A DNA stretch of 64,000 nt. Source: Bacteroidales bacterium. GTDB taxonomy: Bacteria > Bacteroidota > Bacteroidia > Bacteroidales > F082. The stretch is taken from assembly GCA_024681295.1 (NCBI GenBank), contig JAILBC010000087.1:1-64000 (forward strand), in the 5' to 3' direction. The number at the start of each line of letters is the position of its first letter. The stretch's first letter is position 1. Under the pieces are notes generated by a model. That model had not been told where the DNA came from. It saw only the letters and a list, made by a program, of their open reading frames with translations, and made no database searches. A program made the translations under genes and the position numbers. Of the stretch, positions 1-7,791 are shown piece after piece.

Positions 1-161
1 TGCAAGGTGATGGCCGTGAGGGCACAGAAAGCCACGGTCCAAGGATTGACCTCGGGGTTCTCGGCGAGGGCCAGGAAGCCACCCATCAACACACCAGACA
101 AAGAGAGCAGCACCGTCCGAGGACGGGCGGCGCGAAGCCAAGCTCGCAATGACGTTCTCAT
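1..161 (-). CDS. menA: MenA-like prenyltransferase, N-terminal part
   Basis: This is the first 53 codons of a minus-strand gene that runs off the left edge. The translation begins MRTSLRAWLRAARPRT and continues into a hydrophobic segment (LLSLSGVLMGGFLAL). That pattern, W-L-x-A-x-R-P-R-T followed by the first membrane helix, is typical of MenA, which attaches the polyprenyl chain to 1,4-dihydroxy-2-naphthoate in menaquinone synthesis at the inner membrane. The start codon overlaps the stop of the helicase gene by four bases (ATGA), so the two are probably translationally coupled. The catalytic Asp-rich motifs lie outside the window, so another UbiA-family enzyme is possible. Confidence 0.75.
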   Translation of the reverse strand, partial: MRTSLRAWLRAARPRTVLLSLSGVLMGGFLALAENPEVNPWTVAFCALTAITL

Positions 162-2164
162 CTCCTCTTCCCGCGTTTCGGGGAATAGTAATCCTGATTA
201 CGGGCAGCGCCACGGCGACCACGGTTGGACTCACGAGTGGATGATCCTCTCGAAGAACGAGAAGCTTTCTCTTTCTTGGCGCCGAAACCTCTGGTCTCAT
301 TGCGTTGTTTGCGGGAAGGACGGACATCGTCGTCATCAAGGAAAACATCGATGTCATCAAGATGCTCACGCCAATCAGGGTCAAGCCATTCGTGACCGTC
401 ACGGGATTTCTCCACCTTATATTTCGGCTTTCTTTCCTCGTGATGTTCCTTCTTTTCGCGACGCTCTTTCTTTTCTTGACGTTCTTTCTTTTCGAAACCT
501 CCTTCTTTCTTCTCCTCTTTGGCCTTCTTCTCGCGTTTGGGTTGGTCCTTGGCCACCTCTACATGAATGCCTTTGGGGTTCTTGCGCGGGTCGGCGAAGC
601 ACTCCAGGAGCATGGGCACGAAGCTCTCCTCCACGTCCACGTATGAATAGTCCGGGAAGAGGTCGATGCGGCCCACGGGGATGTTCTTGGTGCGGGTCAC
701 ATCGTTGATCATGCCGATGAGTTTCTGCGGCAGGATATGGTCGTTCTTGCCCACACCGAAGAAGAGGCGCTTCATGGTCTCGTCGCGATGCTCACGTTCT
801 TTCTTGAGTTCCTTGCGCTCTTTCTTCTCGTCCTTTTCGTTCACATTAAGGTCGACGGCATCCTTGTAATAGTCGAGGAAGCGGTTGAAGTTGAGGGCCA
901 CCATACGGGTGATGAGTTCCTCACGCGACATCCATTCCAACTTCTTGAAGATGACTGGCAGATAGTCGTCGATGTCTTCACGGTTGATATCGACATGTTC
1001 AATTCTGTCGATATGATTGAAGAGTTGTTTTTCACAGACCTCTTTCCCAGTCGGGATCATAGCCCGCTCGATGGGACGGCCCACGATCTTTTCGATCTGT
1101 TTGACCTTGTGTTTCTCACGAAGGTGCACCAAACTGATGCAGATGCCCCGTTTGTCGGCACGGCCTGTACGACCGCTGCGATGTACGTAGGTCTCGATGT
1201 CATCGGGCAGATTGTAGTTGATGATATGGGTCAGTTCCTTGACGTCGATGCCACGGGCAGCCACGTCGGTAGCGACAAGCAGCTGAAGCGAGCGTTTACG
1301 GAAGTGGTCCATCACGTTATCGCGCATAGCCTGCGAGAGGTCGCCATGGAGGGCCGCGGCGTTGTAACCATCCTGGATGAGGCTGTCGGCAATCTCTTGG
1401 GTCTCGAGCTTGGTACGGCAGAAGATGATGCCATAGATGGACGGGGTGTAGTCGATGATGCGTTTCAGCACCGAGTAGCGGTCCTTAGCAGCCATCATGT
1501 AGTAGCGATGGTCCACATTGGCGGTACCCGAGTTGCGTTCACCCACAGCTACCTTCACGGGGTCGGTCATGTACTTGTTGAGGATGGCCTCCACCTCCTT
1601 CGGCATGGTGGCCGAGAAGAGCATGGTGTTGCGTTCCTTGGGCATGTACTCAAGGATGTCGTCGACCTCTTCCTGGAAGCCCATGTTGAGCATCTCGTCA
1701 GCTTCGTCGAGGATCATGGTGCGGACGTTGCTGAAGTCGACCTTATTGCGGCGGATCATGTCGCGCAGGCGGCCTGGAGTGGCCACGATGATCTGGGGCT
1801 TCTTGGCCAGGTCCTTAAACTGCAGTTCGATGCTGGCGCCACCGTAGACCGGCACGATGAGGATTTCGGGGATGTACTTCGCATCGTTGCGGCGGCCCTT
1901 GGTGATCTGCATGCAGAGCTCACGTGTAGGACAGAGGATCAGCGCTTGGATGCAGCGCTGTGAGGGGTCAATCTTCTGGAGCAGCGGCAATCCGAAAGCG
2001 GCTGTCTTTCCAGTTCCCGTTTGCGCGAGACCGACGAAGTCCGTGTCGCGTTCCAACAGTACAGGAATCGTTTGTTCCTGTATCGGCATAGGATTTTCGA
2101 ACCCCAGCTCCCCTATCGCCTTCAACAGAGCGGAGTCCAATCCAAAATCGGTAAATTGTGACAT
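158..2164 (-). CDS. deaD: DEAD-box ATP-dependent RNA helicase, DeaD/CsdA type
   Basis: The 668-residue protein has a complete DEAD-box core: Q motif near residues 23-31, AQTGTGKT at 47-54, a PTREL block, DEAD near 150, SAT near 184 and HRSGRTGR near 330. A DbpA-type RNA-binding domain follows at about 465-540 (RLFFGVGKND), then a long Lys/Arg/Glu-rich tail. This layout fits DeaD/CsdA helicases that unwind structured RNA in ribosome assembly and cold adaptation. Transcription starts from a TATCTTTG box at 2193-2200, giving a leader of roughly 20 bases. menA overlaps its 3' end. The core assignment is firm; the exact RNA target is unknown. Confidence 0.95.
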   Translation of the reverse strand: MSQFTDFGLDSALLKAIGELGFENPMPIQEQTIPVLLERDTDFVGLAQTGTGKTAAFGLPLLQKIDPSQRCIQALILCPTRELCMQITKGRRNDAKYIPEILIVPVYGGASIELQFKDLAKKPQIIVATPGRLRDMIRRNKVDFSNVRTMILDEADEMLNMGFQEEVDDILEYMPKERNTMLFSATMPKEVEAILNKYMTDPVKVAVGERNSGTANVDHRYYMMAAKDRYSVLKRIIDYTPSIYGIIFCRTKLETQEIADSLIQDGYNAAALHGDLSQAMRDNVMDHFRKRSLQLLVATDVAARGIDVKELTHIINYNLPDDIETYVHRSGRTGRADKRGICISLVHLREKHKVKQIEKIVGRPIERAMIPTGKEVCEKQLFNHIDRIEHVDINREDIDDYLPVIFKKLEWMSREELITRMVALNFNRFLDYYKDAVDLNVNEKDEKKERKELKKEREHRDETMKRLFFGVGKNDHILPQKLIGMINDVTRTKNIPVGRIDLFPDYSYVDVEESFVPMLLECFADPRKNPKGIHVEVAKDQPKREKKAKEEKKEGGFEKKERQEKKERREKKEHHEERKPKYKVEKSRDGHEWLDPDWREHLDDIDVFLDDDDVRPSRKQRNETRGFGAKKEKASRSSRGSSTRESNRGRRGAARNQDYYSPKRGKRR

Positions 2165-2192
2165 GAAAAGAAATGATGTTTGAAAAGTGCGG

Positions 2193-2220
2193 CAAAGATA
2201 CGAAAAAATCGCTATTTTTG
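2193..2220. promoter_or_regulatory. Interleaved divergent promoters for helicase and serine hydrolase
   Basis: Two Bacteroidota -7 boxes (TAnnTTTG) face away from each other only 12 bases apart: TATCTTTG on the minus strand (2200 to 2193) for the helicase and TATTTTTG on the plus strand (2213-2220) for the lipoprotein hydrolase. Their -33 regions must overlap, so the two promoters probably compete. The assignment is by consensus only. Confidence 0.6.
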
Positions 2221-2230
2221 CGTTTTTGAG

Positions 2231-3457
2231 ATGAAGATTCGGAGAGAGATCATATTAGTGTTGGGTTTAATGGGGTTGATGGGTTTAATGGGGGGGATGG
2301 GTTCGTGCAAGAAGAAGCCCAGAGGGCCATTGCCTGTGGTGAACGTCGACAGCCTCTTTGTGGACCTCGGCAAGGCCGATGTGGCCAAGCGTACCGCTAT
2401 GGCCGAGAAGGCCTTCCAGGAAATGCACAAGGAGCAAGGCTTGAACGGCACGGTGCTCTATGCCGAAGGCGGACAGGTGCTCTACCGTGGGGCCTTCGGG
2501 TGGCGCAACCTCATCAAGGCGAACGATTCGATACGCATCGACGACCAGTTTCAGCTTGCTTCGGTGTCGAAGATGTTCACCGCCGAGGCCATCATGCTGC
2601 TGTATTCGCAGGACAAGCTCGACTACGACGACGACCTCACGAAATACATCCCTGAATTTCCCTATAAAGGCATCACCATACGTCACCTGCTGAACCATCG
2701 CTCCGGCCTGTCGCGATACGAGACCTTGGCCGATGAGCAGTGGCCCGACCGTGGTGTGCCCGTCAACAACGAGGACATCATCAAGCTCTTTGCCCAATAC
2801 AAGCCCGACCCTTACAACCAGCCCAACGTCACCTTCCACTACACCAATGTGAACTACGTGCTGCTGGCCAGCGTGGTGGAACGCGTCAGCGGACAGCATT
2901 TCGAGGACTTCATGCGAGAGCAGGTGTTTACCCCCCTAGGCATGGAGCGGTCCTACATCTATTCACTGCGAGGCGTAGATCGGCTTCACACCTACGTCGA
3001 CACTGAGGTGCAGGGGCACGATTTGCTGCGCAAGGGCGCTCGGCGAGCCCAAGACGACTACCTGAACGGCGTGGTGGGTGACAAAGTAATGTTCTCCACT
3101 GTCGACGACCTGTACCGCTTCAGTCTGGCCATCGACTGTGGGCTGTTTTTGCCCGACAGCATCCAGCAAGAGGCCTTCAAGCCTGGCTCGCCTGAGTGGA
3201 AACGAGGTGAGAACTACGGCTTCGGATGGCGCTTGAATGAGAAACACCCTGGCGTAGTTTTCCATTTTGGATGGTGGAAGGGCTACCGTTCGTTCTTTAT
3301 CAGAGATGTCGAGAAAGGCCGTGTGCTCATCGTGCTCACCAACACCAACAGCAGCGCCATTGGCGAGCCGTTATGGGAATTTATCAACGACACCTCCGTG
3401 CAGCTTCCCGCCGCATGCCCCAACCGAAACCTGATGTTGGGGAACACCAATTTTTAA
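2231..3457 (+). CDS. Class C beta-lactamase-like serine hydrolase, lipoprotein
   Basis: The start at 2231 puts the ATG 11 bases past the -7 box and gives a lipoprotein signal ending in GGMGSC (lipobox), so the mature protein should be anchored on the periplasmic or outer-membrane face. The 408-residue protein has the class C beta-lactamase/PBP4* signatures: SVSK near residue 111 (nucleophile Ser), Y-T-N near 203 and HFGWWKG near 344 in place of KTG. It may be a D-Ala-D-Ala carboxypeptidase, esterase or peptidase; the family does not settle the substrate. The hydrophobic core of the signal peptide is encoded by four copies of a 9-base repeat (see 2266-2301). Confidence 0.85.
   Translation: MKIRREIILVLGLMGLMGLMGGMGSCKKKPRGPLPVVNVDSLFVDLGKADVAKRTAMAEKAFQEMHKEQGLNGTVLYAEGGQVLYRGAFGWRNLIKANDSIRIDDQFQLASVSKMFTAEAIMLLYSQDKLDYDDDLTKYIPEFPYKGITIRHLLNHRSGLSRYETLADEQWPDRGVPVNNEDIIKLFAQYKPDPYNQPNVTFHYTNVNYVLLASVVERVSGQHFEDFMREQVFTPLGMERSYIYSLRGVDRLHTYVDTEVQGHDLLRKGARRAQDDYLNGVVGDKVMFSTVDDLYRFSLAIDCGLFLPDSIQQEAFKPGSPEWKRGENYGFGWRLNEKHPGVVFHFGWWKGYRSFFIRDVEKGRVLIVLTNTNSSAIGEPLWEFINDTSVQLPAACPNRNLMLGNTNF
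2266..2301 (+). repeat. 9-bp G-rich tandem repeat inside a signal peptide
   Basis: Four units (TTTAATGGG, GTTGATGGG, TTTAATGGG, GGGGATGGG) are read in frame as repeated L-M-G/G-M-G and form the hydrophobic core of the hydrolase signal peptide. The same TTTAATGGG unit recurs at 8631-8702. Confidence 0.8.
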
Positions 3458-3475
3458 TTTTTTTTCAGTCAAAAA

Positions 3476-3505
3476 TTTGCGATATTCATTTTTTTTGTAT
3501 TTTTG
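3476..3505 (+). promoter_or_regulatory. Strong sigma-ABfr-type promoter upstream of candidate RNA
   Basis: TTTG at 3476-3479, an 18-base spacer and TATTTTTG at 3498-3505 match the Bacteroidota -33/-7 consensus well. The start site would be near 3511. No open reading frame follows before the terminator at 3599-3634. Confidence 0.65.
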
Positions 3506-3511
3506 CATCGG

Positions 3512-3634
3512 TTCTTATCATAATAACCATTCAGCTAAAGGCTGATTCCAGCCAATGGTTGAATTTAATGGTTTCATAAATTTTGGTTTTTGGTTCTAGA
3601 AAATCCCTGCTTTTGTAGGGATTTTCTTGTTTTT
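3512..3634 (+). ncRNA. Candidate structured small RNA
   Basis: A consensus promoter (3476-3505) and a rho-independent terminator (3599-3634) delimit about 120 bases with no plausible coding sequence. The interior can fold: AACCAT at 3525-3530 pairs with ATGGTT at 3555-3560, enclosing the perfect hairpin TCAGC (3531-3535) with GCTGA (3541-3545). I recognise no known RNA family. It could instead be an attenuated leader of pgi, but pgi has its own -7 box after the terminator. Confidence 0.4.
3599..3634 (+). terminator. Rho-independent terminator
   Basis: A 10-bp perfect stem (GAAAATCCCT at 3599-3608 with AGGGATTTTC at 3617-3626, 8-base loop) is followed by TTGTTTTT. It ends the candidate RNA just before the pgi promoter. 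Confidence 0.75.
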
Positions 3635-3637
3635 GAC

Positions 3638-3645
3638 TATATTTG
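3638..3645 (+). promoter_or_regulatory. pgi promoter -7 box
   Basis: TATATTTG matches TAnnTTTG and lies 17 bases before the pgi ATG, which gives a very short leader. A TTTG at 3612-3615 could be the -33 element; it overlaps the terminator loop. Confidence 0.55.
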
Positions 3646-3662
3646 CATCAAATTCCTATGTT

Positions 3663-4997
3663 ATGAAACTCGAACTCACCTACACCAATTCCTTCGTCAG
3701 CAAGGAAGCCATCCAATCCTACGAATCCACGGTTGCTTCGACTTACAACACTGTTTACAACAAGACCGGCGCTGGCAACGACTTCCTCGGCTGGGTCAGC
3801 CTGCCCTCGGAAATCGACGAGAGCCTGCTGGCCGACATCGAAAAGACCGCTACGGAGCTTCGCAAGAAGTCGGAGATCTTTGTGGTCGTGGGCATCGGCG
3901 GCTCCTACCTAGGCGCCCGTGCCGTCATCGAGGCCCTTCAGAACCACTTCGCGCTTTTGGCAGGTGAGAAGCCTTTGATTGTGTATGCCGGCCATAACAT
4001 GAGCGAGGACTACCTCTATGAACTGATGGCCATCCTCGACAAGAAGGACTATTCGCTGGCGGTGATTTCCAAGTCAGGTACCACCACAGAACCAGCCATT
4101 GCCTTCCGCATCCTGAAGCAACATATCATTAATAAATACGGTGAGCAAGAAGCCGCTTCGCGCATTGTGGCCATCACCGACAAGGCCAAGGGTGCCTTGA
4201 AACAGTTGTCCAATGTGAAAGGTTACAAGACCTATATCGTTCCCGACGACGTGGGTGGCCGTTTTTCGGTGCTCACCCCGGTGGGACTGCTGCCCATCGC
4301 CATGGCGGGCATCGACATCCGCGCCTTGGTGAACGGCGCCATCGAGATGGAGAAACTGTGCAAGAACAACCCCACTTTGAATGGCAACATTGTGTCAGAA
4401 TACGCCGTGGTGCGTCACCTGCTCTATCAAGCTGGCAAGACTAACGAGATCATGGTGAACTACGAGCCTCGGCTGGTGTATTTCAGCGAGTGGTGGAAAC
4501 AGCTTTACGGTGAGAGCCACGGCAAGAACCACAAGGGTATCTTCCCTGCCTCGGTCACCTTCAGCACCGACCTGCATTCCATGGGACAGTACATCCAGGA
4601 CGGTCTGCGTAACCTCTTCGAGACGGTGATCTCTGTGGAGAACTCCAACCATGAATTGCACATCCCCATGGAGGATGAAGATCTCGACCAGCTCAACTAC
4701 ATCGCTGGCAAGCGCATCTCCGAGGTGAACCACAAAGCCGAGTTAGGCACCATGCTCGCCCACGTGGACGGCGGCGTGCCGGTGATCCGCATCGTCATCC
4801 CCGAGGTGTCGGCCTACGTGTTGGGACAACTGATCTACTTCTTCGAGATGGCTTGTGCCCTCAGTGGTTACATGCTTGAAGTCAATCCTTTCGACCAGCC
4901 CGGCGTGGAGGCCTACAAGAAGAACATGTTTGCCCTCCTGGGGAAGAAGGGTTACGAAGAAAAGACGGAGGCCCTGAATAAGAGGTTAGGGGTTTAG
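3663..4997 (+). CDS. pgi: Glucose-6-phosphate isomerase
   Basis: The enzyme interconverts glucose-6-phosphate and fructose-6-phosphate in glycolysis and gluconeogenesis in the cytosol. The ATG at 3663 (MKLELTYTNSF) is chosen because an upstream in-frame start lies inside the promoter. The 444-residue product has the PGI core: GIGGSYLGARA, the sugar-phosphate loop SKSGTTTEPA, and the GESHGKNHKGI block with the catalytic Glu region. The length fits the short bacterial/archaeal-type PGI common in Bacteroidota and Firmicutes. It is monocistronic, followed by a palindromic repeat pair. Confidence 0.96.
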   Translation: MKLELTYTNSFVSKEAIQSYESTVASTYNTVYNKTGAGNDFLGWVSLPSEIDESLLADIEKTATELRKKSEIFVVVGIGGSYLGARAVIEALQNHFALLAGEKPLIVYAGHNMSEDYLYELMAILDKKDYSLAVISKSGTTTEPAIAFRILKQHIINKYGEQEAASRIVAITDKAKGALKQLSNVKGYKTYIVPDDVGGRFSVLTPVGLLPIAMAGIDIRALVNGAIEMEKLCKNNPTLNGNIVSEYAVVRHLLYQAGKTNEIMVNYEPRLVYFSEWWKQLYGESHGKNHKGIFPASVTFSTDLHSMGQYIQDGLRNLFETVISVENSNHELHIPMEDEDLDQLNYIAGKRISEVNHKAELGTMLAHVDGGVPVIRIVIPEVSAYVLGQLIYFFEMACALSGYMLEVNPFDQPGVEAYKKNMFALLGKKGYEEKTEALNKRLGV

Positions 4998-5038
4998 ATA
5001 AGAGATAAGAGATAAAAGTTGGAAGGTAGAATTTGACG

Positions 5039-5165
5039 CCCCGAAGGGGCAATATCCCACCAGCCCAGGGCAACGCCCTGGGGGAATGAAAAAAACAAAA
5101 AATAATATTATGACCGTTTACCCAGGGCGTTGCCCTGGGCTATAAGAAAATTGGCCCTGCGGGCC
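5039..5165. repeat. Inverted pair of twin-hairpin REP-like elements
   Basis: Each unit joins two palindromes: a small one (GCCCCGAAGGGGC at 5039-5051; GGCCCTGCGGGCC at 5153-5165) and a larger one (CCCAGGGCAACGCCCTGGG within 5063-5083; CCCAGGGCGTTGCCCTGGG within 5121-5141). The two units face each other across about 37 AT-rich bases, like a bacterial interspersed mosaic element. A third unit is at 6779-6823. It may also terminate both pgi and the PspC gene. Confidence 0.8.
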
Positions 5166-5170
5166 GTCAA

Positions 5171-5419
5171 TTATTGTTGCGGTGGTTGCTGTTGGGGTTG
5201 TTCGTTGGGCTGTTGGGGTGGTTGATACCCTACGGGTTGTGAGGGAATGACAATGGCGCAAACGAAGTAACCCAACAAGGCGGCGCCACAGGAGATGAAG
5301 CCGAGGAGCACCCAAAGGAGGCGAACCAGCGTGGAGTCGACGTCAAAATAGTCGCCAAGACCACCACAGACACCGCAGATTTTCTTGTCCATGACGGAAC
5401 GATAGAGTTTCTTTGCCAT
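5171..5419 (-). CDS. PspC-domain membrane protein
   Basis: This 82-residue protein starts MAKKLYRS and contains the PspC signature [15 protein letters not shown] at about 12-27, followed by one or two hydrophobic segments ([23 protein letters not shown]) and a Gln/Pro-rich cytoplasmic tail. PspC domains occur in envelope-stress proteins and are usually inner-membrane sensors or adaptors. No pspA or pspB is nearby, so its partner is unknown. A TATCTTTG box at 5446-5453 on the minus strand gives a leader of about 20 bases. It ends next to the palindromic repeat pair. Confidence 0.88.
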   Translation of the reverse strand: MAKKLYRSVMDKKICGVCGGLGDYFDVDSTLVRLLWVLLGFISCGAALLGYFVCAIVIPSQPVGYQPPQQPNEQPQQQPPQQ

Positions 5420-5495
5420 TTTTCGAAGTTTTTTTGATTTCGGCGCAAAGATAACGGCTTTCCTAATTATTCCGCAAGGGTTCGTGGATATTTTT

Positions 5496-5503
5496 TACCT
5501 TTG
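5496..5503 (+). promoter_or_regulatory. -7 box giving a near-leaderless U32 mRNA
   Basis: TACCTTTG matches the consensus and its last base is only 6 bases before the ATG at 5509, so the transcript probably begins at or within a base or two of the start codon. Confidence 0.5.
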
Positions 5504-5508
5504 CAGCC

Positions 5509-6744
5509 ATGAAAAAGAACATTGAGATTATGGCTCCCGTGGGCTCCTACGAGGCCCTATCCGCTGCCATCCAGGCTGGCGCGGGGAGCGTGTATTTTGG
5601 CATCGGGAAACTGAACATGAGGTCGCGCTCGGCGAAGAACTTCACTTTGGATGACCTACGCCAGTTGGCCGAAACTTGTAATAAACATGGCGTGAAGAGC
5701 TACGTCACCGTGAACACTGTGATTTACGATGAGGAGATGGACGAGATGCACCAGCTGTTGGACGCCATCAAGGCCAACGGCATCTCCGCCATCATCGCCT
5801 CCGACCAAAGTGTGATCCAATACGCCCGCCAGATCGGCGTGGAGGTCCACATGTCCACCCAATGCAACATCACCAACCTGGAGGCGGTGAAATATTATTC
5901 GCAGTTTGCCGACGTGATGGTGACCGCAAGGGAACTGAACATCGACCAAGTGAAACATATCACTGAAGAGATTGAAAGACAACAGATTCGTGGACCAAAA
6001 GGCGACTTAGTACGTATTGAGGTGTTCTGCCATGGAGCTTTGTGCATGGCCATCTCGGGCAAGTGCAATCTCAGCCAAGACCTGTACAACTCCTCATCGA
6101 ATAGAGGTGCCTGCTTGCAACTCTGTCGCCGTGGATATGACGTTAAGGAACGGGAAGAAGGTTATGAATTGGCGCTCGACAACGAGTACATCATGTCGCC
6201 CAAGGACCTCTGCACCCTACCCTTCTTGGATCGGGTGCTGGATGCCGGTGTGGAAGTGCTGAAGATTGAAGGTCGTGGCCGCTCGCCGGAGTATACCAAG
6301 ATGACGGTGGAGGTCTATCATGAGGCAGTGAAAGCCATTCAGGAAGGCACCTTCACCCAAGAGAAGATCGATGCTTGGATGGAACGGTTAAAGAGTGTCT
6401 ATAACCGCGGTTTCTGGGACGGCTATTATTTAGGTCGTCGCACCTTCGAGTGGTCGAAGCAATACGGCTCGCAGGCCACCCAGACAAAACTTTACATCGG
6501 CCAGGTGACCAACTATTTCAGCAGGATTGGCGTGGCGGAGATCAAGATCGAGACTTACGACCTCAACGTGGACGACCCTATCATGATCATCGGGCCCACC
6601 ACCGGCGTCTACGAGGACAGCATCGGGGAGATTCGATTGGATGACGGTCCCGTGCCGCAAGCCGTCAAGGGAGACATTTGTTCCATCCCAGTGAAATCGG
6701 TGGTGAGACGGGGAGATAAAGTTTATAAGATAGTTAAGAGTTAA
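5509..6744 (+). CDS. U32-family protein, TrhP-like tRNA hydroxylation factor
   Basis: The 411-residue protein begins MKKNIEIMAPVGSYE, the first strand of the U32 barrel, and carries the Cys cluster HGALCMAISGKC near 174-185 and GACLQLC near 200-206 that binds an Fe-S cluster in TrhP/RlhA. E. coli TrhP (YegQ) works in 5-hydroxyuridine formation in tRNA from prephenate; RlhA acts on 23S rRNA. The order of motifs is closest to TrhP, so I favour tRNA modification over the older name collagenase/peptidase U32. A second ATG at 5530 would cut the conserved first strand and is rejected. The gene ends in a run of GTTAAAA-like repeats. Confidence 0.85.
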   Translation: MKKNIEIMAPVGSYEALSAAIQAGAGSVYFGIGKLNMRSRSAKNFTLDDLRQLAETCNKHGVKSYVTVNTVIYDEEMDEMHQLLDAIKANGISAIIASDQSVIQYARQIGVEVHMSTQCNITNLEAVKYYSQFADVMVTARELNIDQVKHITEEIERQQIRGPKGDLVRIEVFCHGALCMAISGKCNLSQDLYNSSSNRGACLQLCRRGYDVKEREEGYELALDNEYIMSPKDLCTLPFLDRVLDAGVEVLKIEGRGRSPEYTKMTVEVYHEAVKAIQEGTFTQEKIDAWMERLKSVYNRGFWDGYYLGRRTFEWSKQYGSQATQTKLYIGQVTNYFSRIGVAEIKIETYDLNVDDPIMIIGPTTGVYEDSIGEIRLDDGPVPQAVKGDICSIPVKSVVRRGDKVYKIVKS

Positions 6745-6778
6745 GAGTTAAAAGTTAAAAGTTAAATGTTAAAAGTGC

Positions 6779-6823
6779 GCCCCGCAGGGGCAATAATCTA
6801 ATAGCCCAGGGCAACGCCCTGGG
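6779..6823 (+). repeat. Third twin-hairpin REP-like unit, abutting a start codon
   Basis: GCCCCGCAGGGGC (6779-6791) and CCCAGGGCAACGCCCTGGG (within 6803-6823) reproduce the element of 5039-5083 in the same orientation. It ends eight bases before the ATG of the PHP gene, so its hairpin would sit at the ribosome-binding region. Confidence 0.8.
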
Positions 6824-6831
6824 AACAGAAA

Positions 6832-7638
6832 ATGCAAAATTTTAATATTCATACCCACAGTATTTACAGTGACGGCAAATCCACACCTCGCGAACATGTG
6901 GAAGAGGCTATCCGTCAGGGATTGGTGAAACTGGGCTTTTCGGAACACGGGCCCCTACCCTTCGACAACACTTTTTCTGTGAAAGCGGAACGGATGCCTG
7001 ATTATTTGGCAGAGATTGCCCAGCTGAAGGAGGAATTCAAAGATCGAATCGAGATTTTATGCGGTCTGGAGGCGGATTATATCCCTGGAGTTTCGGAAAC
7101 TTTTGCCGTGACCAAAGAGAAATATCACCTTGATTATTTGATTGGTGGCGTTCATCTGGTGGGTCATTCGGCCAACCCTGAGGAACTTTGGTTTATCGAT
7201 GGACCCAAATGGGAGATTTATGACGAGGGGTTACAAAAGTTTTTCAATGGCGACATCAGAAAGGCGGTGAAGTGTTTCTTCGACCAGACCAACCAAATGA
7301 TTGAACACGAGGAATTCGACATCATTGCGCATTTCGACAAGATCAAGATGCACAACCGGGATCGGTATTTCCATGAGGACGAGGACTGGTACCGCAAGTT
7401 GGCCTTGGAGACCCTCGACCTGATTCATCAGAAGGGCTTGGTAGTGGAGGTCAACACCCGAGGTATTTACAAGAAACGGTATAACGGTTTCTATCCGTCG
7501 CCGTGGTTGATGACGGAGGCTCACAAGATGGGGGTTCCGATGATCATTTCGAGCGATGCGCATCATTACAGTGAACTCACGCTGGAGTTTGAGGCCGCTG
7601 AGGAAGCATTAATAAGTAGCGTGTCTCCGACACGCTGA
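6832..7638 (+). CDS. PHP-domain phosphatase, histidinol-phosphatase (HisK/HisJ) family
   Basis: The 268-residue protein has the PHP metal motifs: NIHTHSIYSDG at the N-terminus, FSEHGP near 43, GLEADYI near 84, GGVHLVGH near 105, AHFDK near 166 and SSDAHH near 240. This set fits the HisK/HisJ histidinol phosphate phosphatases that complete histidine synthesis, though PHP paralogues act on other phosphate monoesters. No his genes are nearby. The last residues (LISSVSPTR) and the stop codon are encoded by a palindromic repeat at 7618-7636, so the original C-terminus may have been replaced. No separate promoter is seen; it probably reads from the U32 promoter. Confidence 0.82.
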   Translation: MQNFNIHTHSIYSDGKSTPREHVEEAIRQGLVKLGFSEHGPLPFDNTFSVKAERMPDYLAEIAQLKEEFKDRIEILCGLEADYIPGVSETFAVTKEKYHLDYLIGGVHLVGHSANPEELWFIDGPKWEIYDEGLQKFFNGDIRKAVKCFFDQTNQMIEHEEFDIIAHFDKIKMHNRDRYFHEDEDWYRKLALETLDLIHQKGLVVEVNTRGIYKKRYNGFYPSPWLMTEAHKMGVPMIISSDAHHYSELTLEFEAAEEALISSVSPTR

Positions 7639-7716
7639 TATTTTAGTGTGTTGTCCGAGACCCCAGGCTGCGCTTCGCTGGCCAGGGGTTATTAGAATAG
7701 CGCCTCTTCGAGGCGC
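7618..7716. repeat. Composite palindromic intergenic element
   Basis: Three hairpins follow in series: AGCGTGTC (7618-7625)/GACACGCT (7629-7636), then a CCCCAGG.../...CCAGGGG hairpin around 7660-7688, then GCGCCTC (7700-7706)/GAGGCGC (7710-7716). The first contains the PHP stop codon. The intervening phrase agtgtgttgtccgag resembles the stem of the palindrome at 29816-29905. Confidence 0.6.
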
Positions 7717-7730
7717 CTTGAATGATACAA

Positions 7731-7764
7731 AAAACCCCACCAGCACGAGGTTGGTGGGGAAAAA
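7731..7764 (-). terminator. Rho-independent terminator of yceD-rpmF
   Basis: CCCCACCA (7735-7742) pairs with TTGGTGGGG (7751-7759). Read on the minus strand the stem is followed by TTTTTT. It lies about 30 bases past the rpmF stop. Confidence 0.8.
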
Positions 7765-7791
7765 CAATATAAAGATTATGAAAAAAATCCG

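Noticed and set aside
737-1963. Long plus-strand open frame of 408 codons opposite the helicase gene
   Set aside because: It is the antisense shadow of a GC-rich helicase gene with clear motifs; composition is that of reversed coding sequence and no family pattern is seen.
6732-6775. Run of GTTAAAA-like repeats after the U32 gene as a regulatory array
   Set aside because: Short, irregular and AT-rich, lying after the stop codon; it looks like slippage-generated sequence with no sign of function.
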